A DNA stretch of 12,526 bases from NCBI GenBank assembly GCA_037441765.1, contig JBBIRM010000077.1:1-12526 (forward strand). The letters run 5' to 3'. This document shows positions 1-7,377 of this stretch, in pieces (within the stretch, counting starts at the first letter, position 1; every line of letters begins with the position of its first letter). The position numbers and the translations under genes were made by a program. The stretch is from JBBIRM01 sp037441765. Lineage in GTDB: Bacteria; Desulfobacterota; BSN033; UBA1163. The notes below the pieces were generated by a model, which saw only the letters and a list, made by a program, of their open reading frames with translations, made no database searches and was not told the DNA's origin.

Positions 1-52
1 GTTCACGATGTTATGATATTTTTAAAGTTCACGATGTTATGATATAAACCCA
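1..52. repeat. 26-bp tandem duplication inside IstB relic
   Basis: Positions 1-19 (GTTCACGATGTTATGATAT) recur exactly at 27-45, giving a direct repeat with a 26-bp period. It lies immediately upstream of the Walker-B-like segment of the IstB relic. It looks like slippage or duplication debris within a dead element rather than a functional repeat array, because only two copies are visible and the window begins at the first one, so more copies could lie to the left. Confidence 0.6.
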
Positions 53-226
53 TTATCGATGAGCTTGGATATTATGCCCATTATATTTGAGGACTAGGGG
101 CAGATCTTCCAGGACAATGTGGTGGCAGGAGCGATCATCGACCGAATTGTTCACCACGCAAGGACCTTCTTTATTAATGGATCCAGTTAGAGGCTCAAGA
201 GCAAAATTGAAAAGAGAAGAAATTGA
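43..226 (+). pseudogene. istB: IS21-family IstB helper ATPase relic
   Basis: Two conserved pieces of the DnaC-like ATPase that assists IS21-family transposases are visible. Around 43-75 one frame reads YKPIIDELGY, matching the Walker B region (normally KPLLIIDELGYLP). From 86 to 226 another frame reads FED-stop-GQIFQDNVVAGAIIDRIVHHARTFF (shown in part), then INGSS-stop-RLKSKIEKRRN and TGA, matching the family C-terminus (WGEVFGD, ILDRLLHHS, GESYRLK). About 35 residues normally lie between the two pieces, so there is an internal deletion with a frame change. Two TAG codons, at 95-97 and 188-190, sit where Trp and Tyr are expected. The AT-rich GGGTCAATTTT-type repeats just downstream resemble IS21-family terminal repeats. 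The gene is non-functional, and its 5' part lies outside the window. Confidence 0.75.
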
Positions 227-348
227 AGGGGGTCAATTTTATTTGCAAATAGGGGTTCAAATCTCTTGACAAACAACATGAAAGGGGAGAATAGAAATAT
301 TTCCCAAATTTCGTCTGCGTGGCTCAAGACTGATACATGCATAATGTT

Positions 349-468
349 TCAATTTCGGATTTCATCGATGATAATGATTTTATCCCGTGAATCGAGTCCT
401 TGAGAAATTCTGCCTGGATCGTGACTCAAGGCAAGATATATGGAAGTGTCAAGAAGGTCATAGACCTT
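349..468 (-). pseudogene. AAA_14/DUF4143-type ATPase relic
   Basis: On the minus strand from 468 the frame reads KVYDLLDTSIYLALSHDPGR, then ISQGLDSRDKIIIIDEIRN and a TGA at 349-351. This matches the N-terminal ATPase region of the large AAA_14 plus DUF4143 family, which typically has a KVYDLLDT..YL.LS.DP pattern followed by the Walker B motif VIDEIQ. The upstream part that would carry the Walker A P-loop is cut off by TGA and TAG codons just before 468, and no DUF4143 domain is found downstream. It is therefore a ~40-codon fossil. These proteins are common accessory ATPases of uncertain role. The identification rests on remembered family pattern, with no search behind it. Confidence 0.5.
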
Positions 469-631
469 TACTCACTACATGGAATGACGAATAATATGTC
501 AATACTTAAGTGCCTTGCGAATTAATTCAAATGTTACCTTTTTGGTTAAAAGAAAGGTATCGTTGAGTCATAATTAATGTTATCCGAATTTATGCCGTTT
601 TATATAAAACATGTAATCTCATTGGCTTCTT

Positions 632-675
632 AGATTTGGGAATTCCATGCCATCAGGCATGGGATTCCCAAATCT
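632..675. repeat. Near-perfect 20-bp inverted repeat (hairpin)
   Basis: Arms at 632-651 and 656-675 pair over 20 positions, with a single G-U-type position and a four-base ATCA loop. The left arm starts AGATTTGGGAAT and the right arm ends ATTCCCAAATCT. The hairpin lies about 105 bp downstream of the ligase stop codon, so it could cap that transcript. No T-run follows on either strand, so it is not a textbook Rho-independent terminator. It could equally be a dispersed palindromic repeat unit or a transcript-stabilising structure. Confidence 0.75.
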
Positions 676-751
676 GGATTGGGACAACTGATGTCAAGGA
701 ATTTTGGTTTTATACCACGTCTCTTCTTTCGTCTTTTGGCTCACTTTTGCT

Positions 752-775
752 AAAGATAACAAGAAAGATAACAAA
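752..775. repeat. 12-bp tandem repeat, two copies
   Basis: AAAGATAACAAG at 752-763 is followed directly by AAAGATAACAAA at 764-775 (11 of 12 identical), ending a few bases before the ligase stop codon. It is probably replication slippage in AT-rich sequence. No function is suggested by the sequence. Confidence 0.55.
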
Positions 776-780
776 AGGAC

Positions 781-2319
781 TTAAACTTTAAATTCACATT
801 CCTTCCAATATTCTTCCCTAAGAACTCTTTTCAAGATTTTGCCTACCGAATTACGCGGGAAATCCGAAACAAATTCTATATACTTCGGTTTTAAATAATC
901 AGGCAAACGGGTTGAGCAAAATTTGATGATTTCTTCTTCCGTTGCTTTTTCCCCAGGTTTTAAAATAATAAAAGCTTTTACTGCCTCTCCCCATTTTTCG
1001 TGAGGAATTCCTATCACGGCAACATCTGATACCTTAGGATGAGATAGAATAATATCTTCAATTTCACTAGGATAAATATTTTCCCCTCCAGATATGATCA
1101 TGTCTGTCTTTCGGTCGATAATATATAAGTAACCTTCCTCATCGGTCTTTCCCATATCTCCAAGCGTGAACCATCCATCTCGATATGCTTCTCGTGTTTT
1201 ATTCTCATCTTTATAGTAACCGCTGAAAAGAGTAAAACCTCGGATAAAAATTTCCCCCACCTGTCCTGGAGGAAGGTCATTCCCATTCTCATCCAAAACC
1301 CGAATTTCCATGTCCCATATTGGTCTCCCTACGGACCTTATTTTTTTCCTTATTTCTTCTGGGGAGATATTGGTAATAACCCTGGTTTCGGTTGCTCCAT
1401 AAAATTCATGCAGGATATTCCCAAACCGTTGTATGCAGGCCTCTTTGACAGGAGTTGGTAAGGGTGAACCGCCGGAAATAAGAATTCTAAGACTAGATGT
1501 ATTAAATCTTTCATTTCCAGGGAAATCAATAAGCATTTTATACATTGTTGGAACTAAAAAACCATTGGTAACCCTGTGTTTTTCCACTAATGTCAAGAAT
1601 TCTTTAACTTGAAATTCTCTCATGATTACCACAGTACCTCCTATGTAAAGATGAAGACAAGCGAAATCTCTAGGAGCTGAATGCCAGAAGGGACCTGGAT
1701 TTAAAGTTATATCATTTTTGTTAAATCCGTATTCTAATATTTTATATAGAAACCCGCTCACAATTGCCCGGTTACTGATTATTGCTCCTTTGGAAAGTGC
1801 GGTTGTCCCAGCAGTATACCCAATATATAATGGGTCCTCTGGTTCAATGCAAACTTGAGGTTCATAATCTCTAGATTGAGTTAATAGTATTTCGTAAGAC
1901 AGAAACCCATCAGGTAGCTTCGTATCTCCTAAAACCAATATTCGTTCAGAGAATTTTTTTTTGGTTTCAAAATCCAATTCCAAAAATTTCTCCAGATATT
2001 CAGGTCCTAACACAATAGCCTTCGAGTCTGAATGTATCAAACGATAATCAATTTCAACTGGCCGGAGTCTATAGTTAATAGGTACCATCCAAATTCCCAA
2101 TTTTGCAAGAGCATAATATGTCTCAATATATTCGTTGCAATTCCGAGCTAATATTGCAACTTTATCACCTTTTTTCAACCCAATAGAAGAAAATACGTTT
2201 GCTAAACGGTTTACTCTAGAATTTAATTGGCTATATGTCCAGTATTTCCCATTAAAAAAAATTGCCACTTTTTCGGGATAGTATTTAGCTATTCTTGTTA
2301 AGCTTTTTCCTAGCAACAT
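781..2319 (-). CDS. AMP-forming acyl-CoA synthetase (ANL superfamily)
   Basis: This 512-residue cytoplasmic enzyme should activate a carboxylic acid to its CoA thioester through an acyl-AMP intermediate. Visible motifs (numbering from the start used here) are a P-loop-like A3 motif YTAGTTALSKG at 168-178, FYGATE near 306-311, the ATP-binding Asp in TLGD near 388, the hinge DRKTDMIISGGENIYPSEIE from about 402, and the catalytic Lys in GKILKRVLRE near 494. The A3 loop departs from the usual TSGTTGxPKG (Gly to Ala, Pro to Ser) but keeps its Lys. The ATG at 2319 is chosen over an in-frame TTG at 2349 because GGAGGGG lies just upstream, inside the longer version. The fatty-, aryl- or short-branched-acid substrate cannot be read from sequence. 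The gene stands alone, cut off from the transporter and hydratase genes by tctC and a dead IS4 element. Confidence 0.93.
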   Translation of the reverse strand: MLLGKSLTRIAKYYPEKVAIFFNGKYWTYSQLNSRVNRLANVFSSIGLKKGDKVAILARNCNEYIETYYALAKLGIWMVPINYRLRPVEIDYRLIHSDSKAIVLGPEYLEKFLELDFETKKKFSERILVLGDTKLPDGFLSYEILLTQSRDYEPQVCIEPEDPLYIGYTAGTTALSKGAIISNRAIVSGFLYKILEYGFNKNDITLNPGPFWHSAPRDFACLHLYIGGTVVIMREFQVKEFLTLVEKHRVTNGFLVPTMYKMLIDFPGNERFNTSSLRILISGGSPLPTPVKEACIQRFGNILHEFYGATETRVITNISPEEIRKKIRSVGRPIWDMEIRVLDENGNDLPPGQVGEIFIRGFTLFSGYYKDENKTREAYRDGWFTLGDMGKTDEEGYLYIIDRKTDMIISGGENIYPSEIEDIILSHPKVSDVAVIGIPHEKWGEAVKAFIILKPGEKATEEEIIKFCSTRLPDYLKPKYIEFVSDFPRNSVGKILKRVLREEYWKECEFKV

Positions 2320-2324
2320 CTTTT

Positions 2325-2331
2325 CCCCTCC
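2325..2331 (-). promoter_or_regulatory. Shine-Dalgarno fixing the ligase start
   Basis: GGAGGGG on the minus strand lies five bases upstream of the ATG at 2317-2319. This supports that start over the TTG 30 bases further upstream, whose first codons would contain this site. Confidence 0.75.
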
Positions 2332-2457
2332 ATTCTTCAGTAATGTCAACTTTTATAAAACATATCTAACGTCGACCTTTGAAATATGAAGTCCCGCATT
2401 TAATGAAAGAAAAATGGGGTTTCGTGTAGTAATTGGGTATTATTTTAGTTCACTTTT

Positions 2458-3790
2458 GTCCAAAATAGTTTTTTGAAAAAAAAGAGGCCTTTACTTTAAT
2501 TTGTGGTAAATTAAGTTTCCAAACCAATCCCACATTTAAAGGAGGGCCACTTATGAATCGATTTAGTAGCATATTTACCCAACTGTTGCAATTGTTTCCT
2601 CGTGTGGAGTTTTAGCATTTGGTTACCATCACTCAGGCAGAACGTTATGCTAAAGGATACCCTTGCTGGAACCAATTTGTCTCCATGCTCTTCTGCCAAT
2701 TGGGCCGAGCCCATTCCCTTCGGGAGATTACTGGAGGCCTTCGAAGCTGTGAGGGGAAGTTGAAATATCTGTGTATTACCGCTCCAAGCCATTCCACCCT
2801 GCCTAATGCCAATGAGCACCGTCCATGGGAGCTCTATGAACAAGTCTTCCTCCATCTCTTTGAGCGATGCTGTGTTCAGGTGACCGGGAAGAAAAAATTT
2901 TGGTTTAAGAACAAATTGACCAGCATGGACTCGACCACTATCGATTTGTGCCTGGGAATGTTTGATTGGGCCAAATTCAAACAGACCAAAGGAGCCATCA
3001 AACTCCATCTTCTTCAGGATCATGATGGCTACCTCCCTTCCTCTGCCACTATCACAGAAGGCAAAGTTTCATATGTTAGGGTGGCTCATCAGTTTCATTT
3101 CGATCCCGGGACCATCGTGGTCGATGATCGGGCTTATAACGATTATGCCTTGTTTGGTCGATGGACCGCCGAAGGCCTCTACGTTGTCACCCGGATGAAA
3201 GAGAACGCCCTATATGAAGTCTTCGGAGAGAAGGAGGTTCCTCAAAACCGAAATATCCTTAAGGACGAACTCATCGAGTTCAAAGACCTCAAAGCCCGGA
3301 AGAACCGTCCCTATCCTTTGAGACGAATCGAGGTCTTTGATCCAGACAAAAGAGAGATCCTGGTCTTCTTGGCTAAAAACCTCAAATTGGGGGACACAAC
3401 CATTGCTGCCATCTACAAAAATCGTTGGCAAATAGAAATCTTCTTCAAAGCCCTGAAGCAGAACATTAAGATCAAGATTTTTGTTGGGAGCAGTCCCAAT
3501 GCCGTCAAAATCCAGATCATTCAACTTCGTTCCCAATTTGATTGTCCCCCTTTCCAATCTCGTGGCCTTATTATAAAAGAACCTCTTTACTCACCGAGAT
3601 CTTTGGGCCTGGCTCAATAAACTTTATAATACGCTACCGATTCCTTATGAACCTGAACAATTGAAATTCTGTTTCAGTTAATTCGGACAGCATCTTTTAT
3701 AGGAGAAACCTGGATTTCAAAAGGCAAAAACCTTTTCCAAAATGCCGATGATTTCAAGAGGTGATTATAAATCCCTCAGTTATTTTGGAC
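2458..3790 (+). mobile_element. Dead IS4-family insertion sequence
   Basis: The element is about 1.33 kb, within the usual IS4 size range. It holds a degenerate IS4-type transposase transcribed rightwards, opposite to all the metabolic genes. Candidate terminal inverted repeats are GTCCAAAATA at 2458-2467 and its complement TATTTTGGAC at 3781-3790, with a few further scattered matches outside the ten bases. No clear target-site duplication was found, so the exact ends are uncertain. The interior is noticeably more G+C rich than the surrounding genes, which fits acquisition from a different genome. It sits between the acyl-CoA ligase and tctC and may have separated genes that were once adjacent. 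Confidence 0.7.
2553..3681 (+). pseudogene. IS4-family transposase, multiply disrupted
   Basis: The original start is the ATG at 2553, preceded by an AAAGGAGGG-like ribosome site. It reads MNRFSSIFTQLLQLFPRVEF, the usual N-terminus of this IS4 subgroup (DUF4372 region), and is then cut by a TAG at 2613-2615 where Gln is expected. The frame stays open to 3620. The catalytic triad is recognisable: Asp at codon 2928 (MDSTT), Asp at 3126 (DDRAY) and Glu at 3435, in a full Y-R-E-K signature (YKNRWQIEIFFKALK). About 12 residues are missing after KIQI near 3516. A frameshift near 3540-3552 then moves the true C-terminus (LSNLVALL, NLFTHRDLWAWL, PYEPEQLKFCFS) into another frame, which has its own TAA at 3574 and ends at 3681. 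The gene cannot make an active transposase. Confidence 0.85.
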
Positions 3791-3847
3791 TGCAATGATT
3801 CAATATATATGGAATCTATTATATTCGTAAATCTTCTAATTTAGCCT

Positions 3848-4825
3848 TTAATCAAGTTTGATCCCAAGATCTTTGATTAATTTACTAATTTTAGCATATT
3901 CAGATCTTACATAGGCATCAAATTCGTGAACCCCCATTCTACCTGGCTCTGCTCCAAATTCATTAAATCTTTTAATAATATCAGGTGTATGTAATACCTT
4001 TACAAATTCAAAATTCAATTTTGAAATAATATCTTTTTCCATATTGGGAGGACCGTATAGACCGAACCAAGAGACGTTTTCATAACCTGGCAGACCAGAC
4101 TCGGAAATTGTAGGGATTTGAGAGGCTACCTGACTCCGTTTAGCACTAGTAACCCCTAATGCTTTTAATCTACCAACTTTCAAGTGAGGCAACGATACAT
4201 CAATTGTATTAAACATTAGTGGAACATGACCAGCAAGAAGGTCATTGAAAGCTGGTGCCTGCCCTTTATAAGGTATATGGACAATGTCTATTTTAGCCAT
4301 AATTTTGAACATTTCCCCACATAAATGATTTGCTCCCCCAATCCCTGTTGAAGCATAATTTATTTGTCCAGGTTTGGACTTTGCAAGGGCAATCAATTCT
4401 TCCACTGAATTTGGGGGAAATGTTGGATGAGCAAGAAGAACGTTAGGAATTATCGCTATCAAGGCAATGTTTGTGATGTCCTTTAATATATCGAATGGTA
4501 CTTTTTTATAAAGGGCAGGATTGGCTACATGATGGGTTGCTGTAATCATTAAAGTATAACCATCTGGTGGAGACTTTACTAAAATCTCTGTACCAATGAT
4601 ACCGCTCGCTCCGGGGCGATTCTCCACTAAGACATGTTGACCTAGATTTTCAGTAAGTTTCGAAGATAAAATACGGGCAAGGATATCTGTTGTCCCACCA
4701 GCAGGGAAGGGAACGATAATCTTGATTGGTCTAGATGGAAAACTCTGAGCATATATACTACCCACTATAATACATAGCCCCGTTGCAATAATCCATAAAA
4801 TAATTATAAAAGATATCTTTTTCAT
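3848..4825 (-). CDS. tctC: TTT-family periplasmic substrate-binding protein (TctC/Bug)
   Basis: This 325-residue protein captures a carboxylate in the periplasm for the TctAB membrane complex. The first ~26 residues form a Sec-type signal peptide (MKK, hydrophobic core, IYA before QSFPSRP). The mature protein begins with the family hallmark SRPIKIIVPFPAGGTTDILAR near 31-51 (given here in part) and carries VHIPYKGQAPAFNDLLAGHV in the middle, both typical of Bug proteins. Length is normal. GGAGG precedes the ATG at good distance. The gene lies 497 bp from tctA and follows it in the same direction, so it may have its own promoter. Bug proteins bind varied mono-, di- and tricarboxylates or aromatic acids, and the ligand cannot be predicted here. 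Confidence 0.93.
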   Translation of the reverse strand: MKKISFIIILWIIATGLCIIVGSIYAQSFPSRPIKIIVPFPAGGTTDILARILSSKLTENLGQHVLVENRPGASGIIGTEILVKSPPDGYTLMITATHHVANPALYKKVPFDILKDITNIALIAIIPNVLLAHPTFPPNSVEELIALAKSKPGQINYASTGIGGANHLCGEMFKIMAKIDIVHIPYKGQAPAFNDLLAGHVPLMFNTIDVSLPHLKVGRLKALGVTSAKRSQVASQIPTISESGLPGYENVSWFGLYGPPNMEKDIISKLNFEFVKVLHTPDIIKRFNEFGAEPGRMGVHEFDAYVRSEYAKISKLIKDLGIKLD

Positions 4826-4894
4826 AAATTCCTCCTTTCATAATGATTACAATATGTGATCTAGGTTAAAGGTTAATCTTAGTAGATACTCTAG

Positions 4895-4914
4895 CCCTCG
4901 TTTAACATCGAGGG
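4895..4914. promoter_or_regulatory. Inverted repeat upstream of tctC
   Basis: CCCTCG and CGAGGG form a perfect 6-bp stem around an 8-base loop (TTTAACAT), about 70 bp upstream of the tctC start. It is the GC-richest piece of an otherwise AT-rich leader, and no T-run follows. It may be an operator or a leader-RNA hairpin, and the role is unproven. Confidence 0.35.
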
Positions 4915-4969
4915 AACATTTAATCTTACGGACTATATAGGATTAGATTTCTACAGGGAGGAGATCTGC

Positions 4970-5239
4970 TTAAAAATATAATCCAAAAGAAAGGGGAAGC
5001 AACCATATTTTACCTCTGCATTGATATCTTAAAAATCTTCTCACTATCTTATCCTCATCGAAGAAGGAAAAGAAAAATCCTTCCAGTTTTACAATACCCA
5101 TGAGGTCTTCTAAAACCCTCTGGACCGTCTCAAAGCTATTTCGGGGGAAGCGGTCGCATAATAAGATCGAGTTGTGGATAAATGTAAAGAAGATATTTGT
5201 GGGATACCTATCAACGGCCTCAAAAATGGAAGCGTATTT
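4970..5239 (-). pseudogene. Unrecognised ORF relic between tctA and tctC
   Basis: On the minus strand one frame is open for 89 codons, from just after a TAA at 5240-5242 to a TAA at 4970-4972. It reads for example SIFEAVDRYPTNIFFTFIHN and RFPRNSFETVQRVLEDLMG. There is no plausible start codon with a ribosome site, and the neighbouring frame just upstream (reading NKMGYILHLEWDAKN) may be its continuation across a frameshift. I do not recognise the family. It could be the remains of a gene inserted between tctA and tctC, or a chance open frame in AT-rich DNA. The rest of the 497-bp gap shows only the two small inverted repeats listed separately. Confidence 0.3.
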
Positions 5240-5296
5240 TTAGCATCCCATTCGAGGTGCAATATATAACCCATTTTGTTAAACATTTTTTGCTCA

Positions 5297-5312
5297 CCTT
5301 AATAAATTAAGG
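5297..5312. terminator. AT-rich hairpin just after tctA
   Basis: CCTTAAT and ATTAAGG form a 7-bp perfect inverted repeat around two bases, starting 11 bp downstream of the tctA stop codon. The position suits a transcript end or 3' stabiliser for the thiolase-to-tctA array. The stem is AT-rich and no T-run follows on the minus strand, so it is at best a weak intrinsic terminator. Confidence 0.3.
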
Positions 5313-5322
5313 GGATAGAATA

Positions 5323-6825
5323 TTATTCTTTAAAAACTTTCTCTCTTTTACCCCTAATACTAGGAATTATAATCAGCAATAATAATAATGCTGCAATTAT
5401 TAACATACTTAAACTTATAGGGCGGTTCAAAAAAATGAAAGGATTTCCACGAGAATATAGCATGGCTCTCCGAAAGTTTTCTTCCATGAGTGGTCCTAGA
5501 ATAAACCCTAGTAATAAAGGTGCTGGTTCACACCCGGTTTTTAAAAAAATGTAGCCCAGTAGCCCAAAAACGATAGTTAATATAATATCAAATATACTAT
5601 TATTGATGCTGTAAATACCTATGCAACAGAAGAGTAATATTGAAGGGTATAAAAATCTATAAGGAACTTTCAGTAATTGGACCCAAATACGAATTAATGG
5701 TAAATTTAATATCACCAACATTAAATTTCCTATCCACATACTTGCAACCAAACCCCAGAAAAGTTGAGGGCATTCGTTTATAACATTAGGGCCTGGAATA
5801 ATACCGTGAATCATCATAGCTCCAAACATTAAAGCAATTACAGCATTAGGGGGAATTCCAAGAGTGAGTAAGGGAATAAAAGACATTTGAGCCCCTGCGT
5901 TATTGGCAGACTCAGGTCCAGCAACTCCCTCTATCGCACCTTTCCCAAAACGTTCTGGATTTTTAGAAAGTTTTTTTTCCACAGTATAAGATGTAAATGA
6001 ACTCAATATAGCACCACCTCCAGGAAGAATACCCAACATAGAACCAATTAAAGATCCCCTAATAATAGGTTTCCAAGAAACTTTTATATCAAACCAAGTT
6101 GGCATTATACTTTTAATTTTCGAAACAAATATTTCTCTCTTACTTTTCCCTTCAAGATTACGAATGATTTCTGAAAAGCCAAAAAGTCCCATAGCAAGGG
6201 GAGCAAATTCTATTCCGTCAGAAAGTTCGGAAATTTGAAAGGTAAAACGGTGAATACCAGAAATTACATCTGTCCCTACAAGCCCCAAAAGGAGTCCAAT
6301 AAAAATCATAGCAATAGCCTTAAAAACAGATCCATGAGCCAAAATAACTGCCGATATTAATCCAAGAATCATCAAGGAAAAATATTCTGCTGCACTAAAT
6401 CTGAAGGCAAGCTCCGCTAATGGAGGGGCAAAAAAAGCTATAAGTAAGATCGTTAAGCATCCAGCAGTAAAAGAACCGATAGCTGCAATTCCTAATGCAG
6501 ACCCTGCTCGGCCTTGAAGAGTCATGGCGTAGCCATCCAGACATGTGACTACAGATGAGGCTTCACCAGGCATATTGACAAGTATAGAGGTAGTTGACCC
6601 ACCATATTGAGCGCCGTAATAAATTCCAGCTAACATTATCAAAGCTGAGATAGAAGGCAATTTGAATGTAAAGGGGAGTAGCATGGCTATTGTAGCCACT
6701 GGTCCTATTCCCGGCAATACTCCAATCAGAGTCCCTATGGACACGCCCAAAAAGCAATAAAGTAAATTTAAAGGTGTTAAGGCAACACCAAATCCAATGG
6801 AAATGTTTTGAAGCATATCTATCAT
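5323..6825 (-). CDS. tctA: TTT large membrane subunit TctA
   Basis: This 500-residue inner-membrane permease forms the main translocation unit with TctB, driven by ion gradient and fed by TctC. Family signatures are clear: GVALTPLNLLYCFLGVSIGT, then IGVLPGIGP at the N-terminus, YGGSTTSILVNMPGEASSVV, the repeated pseudo-motif GSMLGILPGGGAI, and ANNAGAQMSFIPLLTLGIPP. About a dozen hydrophobic segments span the sequence. I start it at the ATG at 6825, which overlaps the tctB stop codon as ATGA and gives the usual MxxLxxxxxGFG beginning. The longer in-frame version from a TTG at 6921 would add 32 residues read inside tctB and is unlikely. Length matches the family norm of about 500. It is co-transcribed with tctB. 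Confidence 0.95.
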   Translation of the reverse strand: MIDMLQNISIGFGVALTPLNLLYCFLGVSIGTLIGVLPGIGPVATIAMLLPFTFKLPSISALIMLAGIYYGAQYGGSTTSILVNMPGEASSVVTCLDGYAMTLQGRAGSALGIAAIGSFTAGCLTILLIAFFAPPLAELAFRFSAAEYFSLMILGLISAVILAHGSVFKAIAMIFIGLLLGLVGTDVISGIHRFTFQISELSDGIEFAPLAMGLFGFSEIIRNLEGKSKREIFVSKIKSIMPTWFDIKVSWKPIIRGSLIGSMLGILPGGGAILSSFTSYTVEKKLSKNPERFGKGAIEGVAGPESANNAGAQMSFIPLLTLGIPPNAVIALMFGAMMIHGIIPGPNVINECPQLFWGLVASMWIGNLMLVILNLPLIRIWVQLLKVPYRFLYPSILLFCCIGIYSINNSIFDIILTIVFGLLGYIFLKTGCEPAPLLLGFILGPLMEENFRRAMLYSRGNPFIFLNRPISLSMLIIAALLLLLIIIPSIRGKREKVFKE

Positions 6826-7271
6826 ATAGGCCACACTTTTAAAGATAAACCTAGAAAATAAATAAAAAGTATGTAAGAAAAAATAACTAAAAAAAGATAA
6901 AGGATTAACACTTCCCTCCAACTAAAATCCCATCCAGCTAGACGGCTAAATATAATCATGACCAAAGTTGCTAAAACTATGCCGAGTGGTCTAATCAAAA
7001 AAGCAAACCCCAATATTGCTATAATGTTAAGTAGAAGTGGGCGAAAAGCAAATGAAGAAATTAAATCTTCTTTTAGCCAGAAGGATCGGAGAAAAGTGAA
7101 TAATCCTAATATAATTAAAATTGTACTAAGAATCGTTGGAAAATAACCAGGTCCCATACGTATGATCGTACCTCTTGGATAATCTTGATTAATCCAGAAC
7201 GCCATGATACCAAAAAAGATGAAAATTAAACCAGCAAAGAAATCTTTTTTTTTATAGACCTTCGTTTTCAT
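6822..7271 (-). CDS. tctB: TTT small membrane subunit TctB
   Basis: This 149-residue protein has four predicted membrane segments: around 10-28 after the basic MKTKVYKKKD start, then roughly 45-62, 78-105 and 120-145. It has the typical TctB opening (DFFAGLIFIFFGIMAFW followed by YPRGTxxRMGPGYFP). It is the poorly conserved partner of TctA, and its stop overlaps the tctA start by four bases, implying translational coupling. The ATG at 7271 has no convincing Shine-Dalgarno (only AGGC), so its expression may be weak or depend on upstream translation. A 106-bp leader with an 11-bp tandem repeat separates it from the hydratase gene. Confidence 0.9.
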   Translation of the reverse strand: MKTKVYKKKDFFAGLIFIFFGIMAFWINQDYPRGTIIRMGPGYFPTILSTILIILGLFTFLRSFWLKEDLISSFAFRPLLLNIIAILGFAFLIRPLGIVLATLVMIIFSRLAGWDFSWREVLILYLFLVIFSYILFIYFLGLSLKVWPI

Positions 7272-7297
7272 TTGAAAATGCCTGTTTTTTTACAGAA

Positions 7298-7323
7298 ATG
7301 TTAGATTAATGTTAAATTAATGT
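7298..7323. repeat. 11-bp tandem repeat in tctB leader
   Basis: ATGTTAGATTA (7298-7308) and ATGTTAAATTA (7309-7319) are followed by a partial third copy ATGT, giving about 2.4 units of an 11-bp period. It lies 27-52 bp upstream of tctB. An 11-bp period is close to one helical turn, so paired protein binding is possible, but slippage in AT-rich DNA explains it equally well. Confidence 0.5.
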
Positions 7324-7377
7324 CCCACCTTTTAAACGGTGATGGATAATATTATAAAATTACAGTGTATAAGTTGG

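Larger units (their letters stand above)
227..780. other. Gene-free stretch left of ligase gene
   Basis: No intact coding region is seen here on either strand. The stretch contains the right-end sequence of the IS21 relic, the AAA_14 ATPase fossil (349-468), a strong hairpin (632-675) and a short tandem repeat (752-775). The composition and the stacked relics suggest a decayed junction region where mobile elements have accumulated. The downstream end of the ligase transcript probably terminates here, since the ligase gene is transcribed leftwards into this region. Confidence 0.6.

Noticed and set aside
242..262. GGGGTTCAAATCTC resembling a tRNA T-loop
   Set aside because: No matching acceptor, D or anticodon stems are found upstream. 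The sequence is better explained as the IS21-type end repeat following istB.
87..269. Plus-strand open frame of 60 codons
   Set aside because: It overlaps the IstB relic in a different frame. The IstB-like residues lie in the frame shifted by one base, so this is a shadow of a dead gene.
2320..2349. Longer ligase start (TTG at 2349)
   Set aside because: The extra ten codons contain the Shine-Dalgarno for the ATG at 2319.
2511..3023. 170-codon minus-strand frame over the IS4 transposase
   Set aside because: It is antisense to a transposase whose DDE and Y-R-E-K motifs are clear on the plus strand. It has no recognisable domain.
43..3681. TAG codons in the IstB and IS4 relics as evidence for TAG recoding
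   Set aside because: Both elements carry additional deletions and frameshifts, and the expected residues at the TAGs differ (Trp, Tyr, Gln). Ordinary pseudogene decay explains them.
6826..6921. 32-residue N-terminal extension of TctA from a TTG
   Set aside because: It lies inside tctB, has no ribosome site, and is not found in the family. The ATGA overlap at 6822-6825 gives the usual TctA start.
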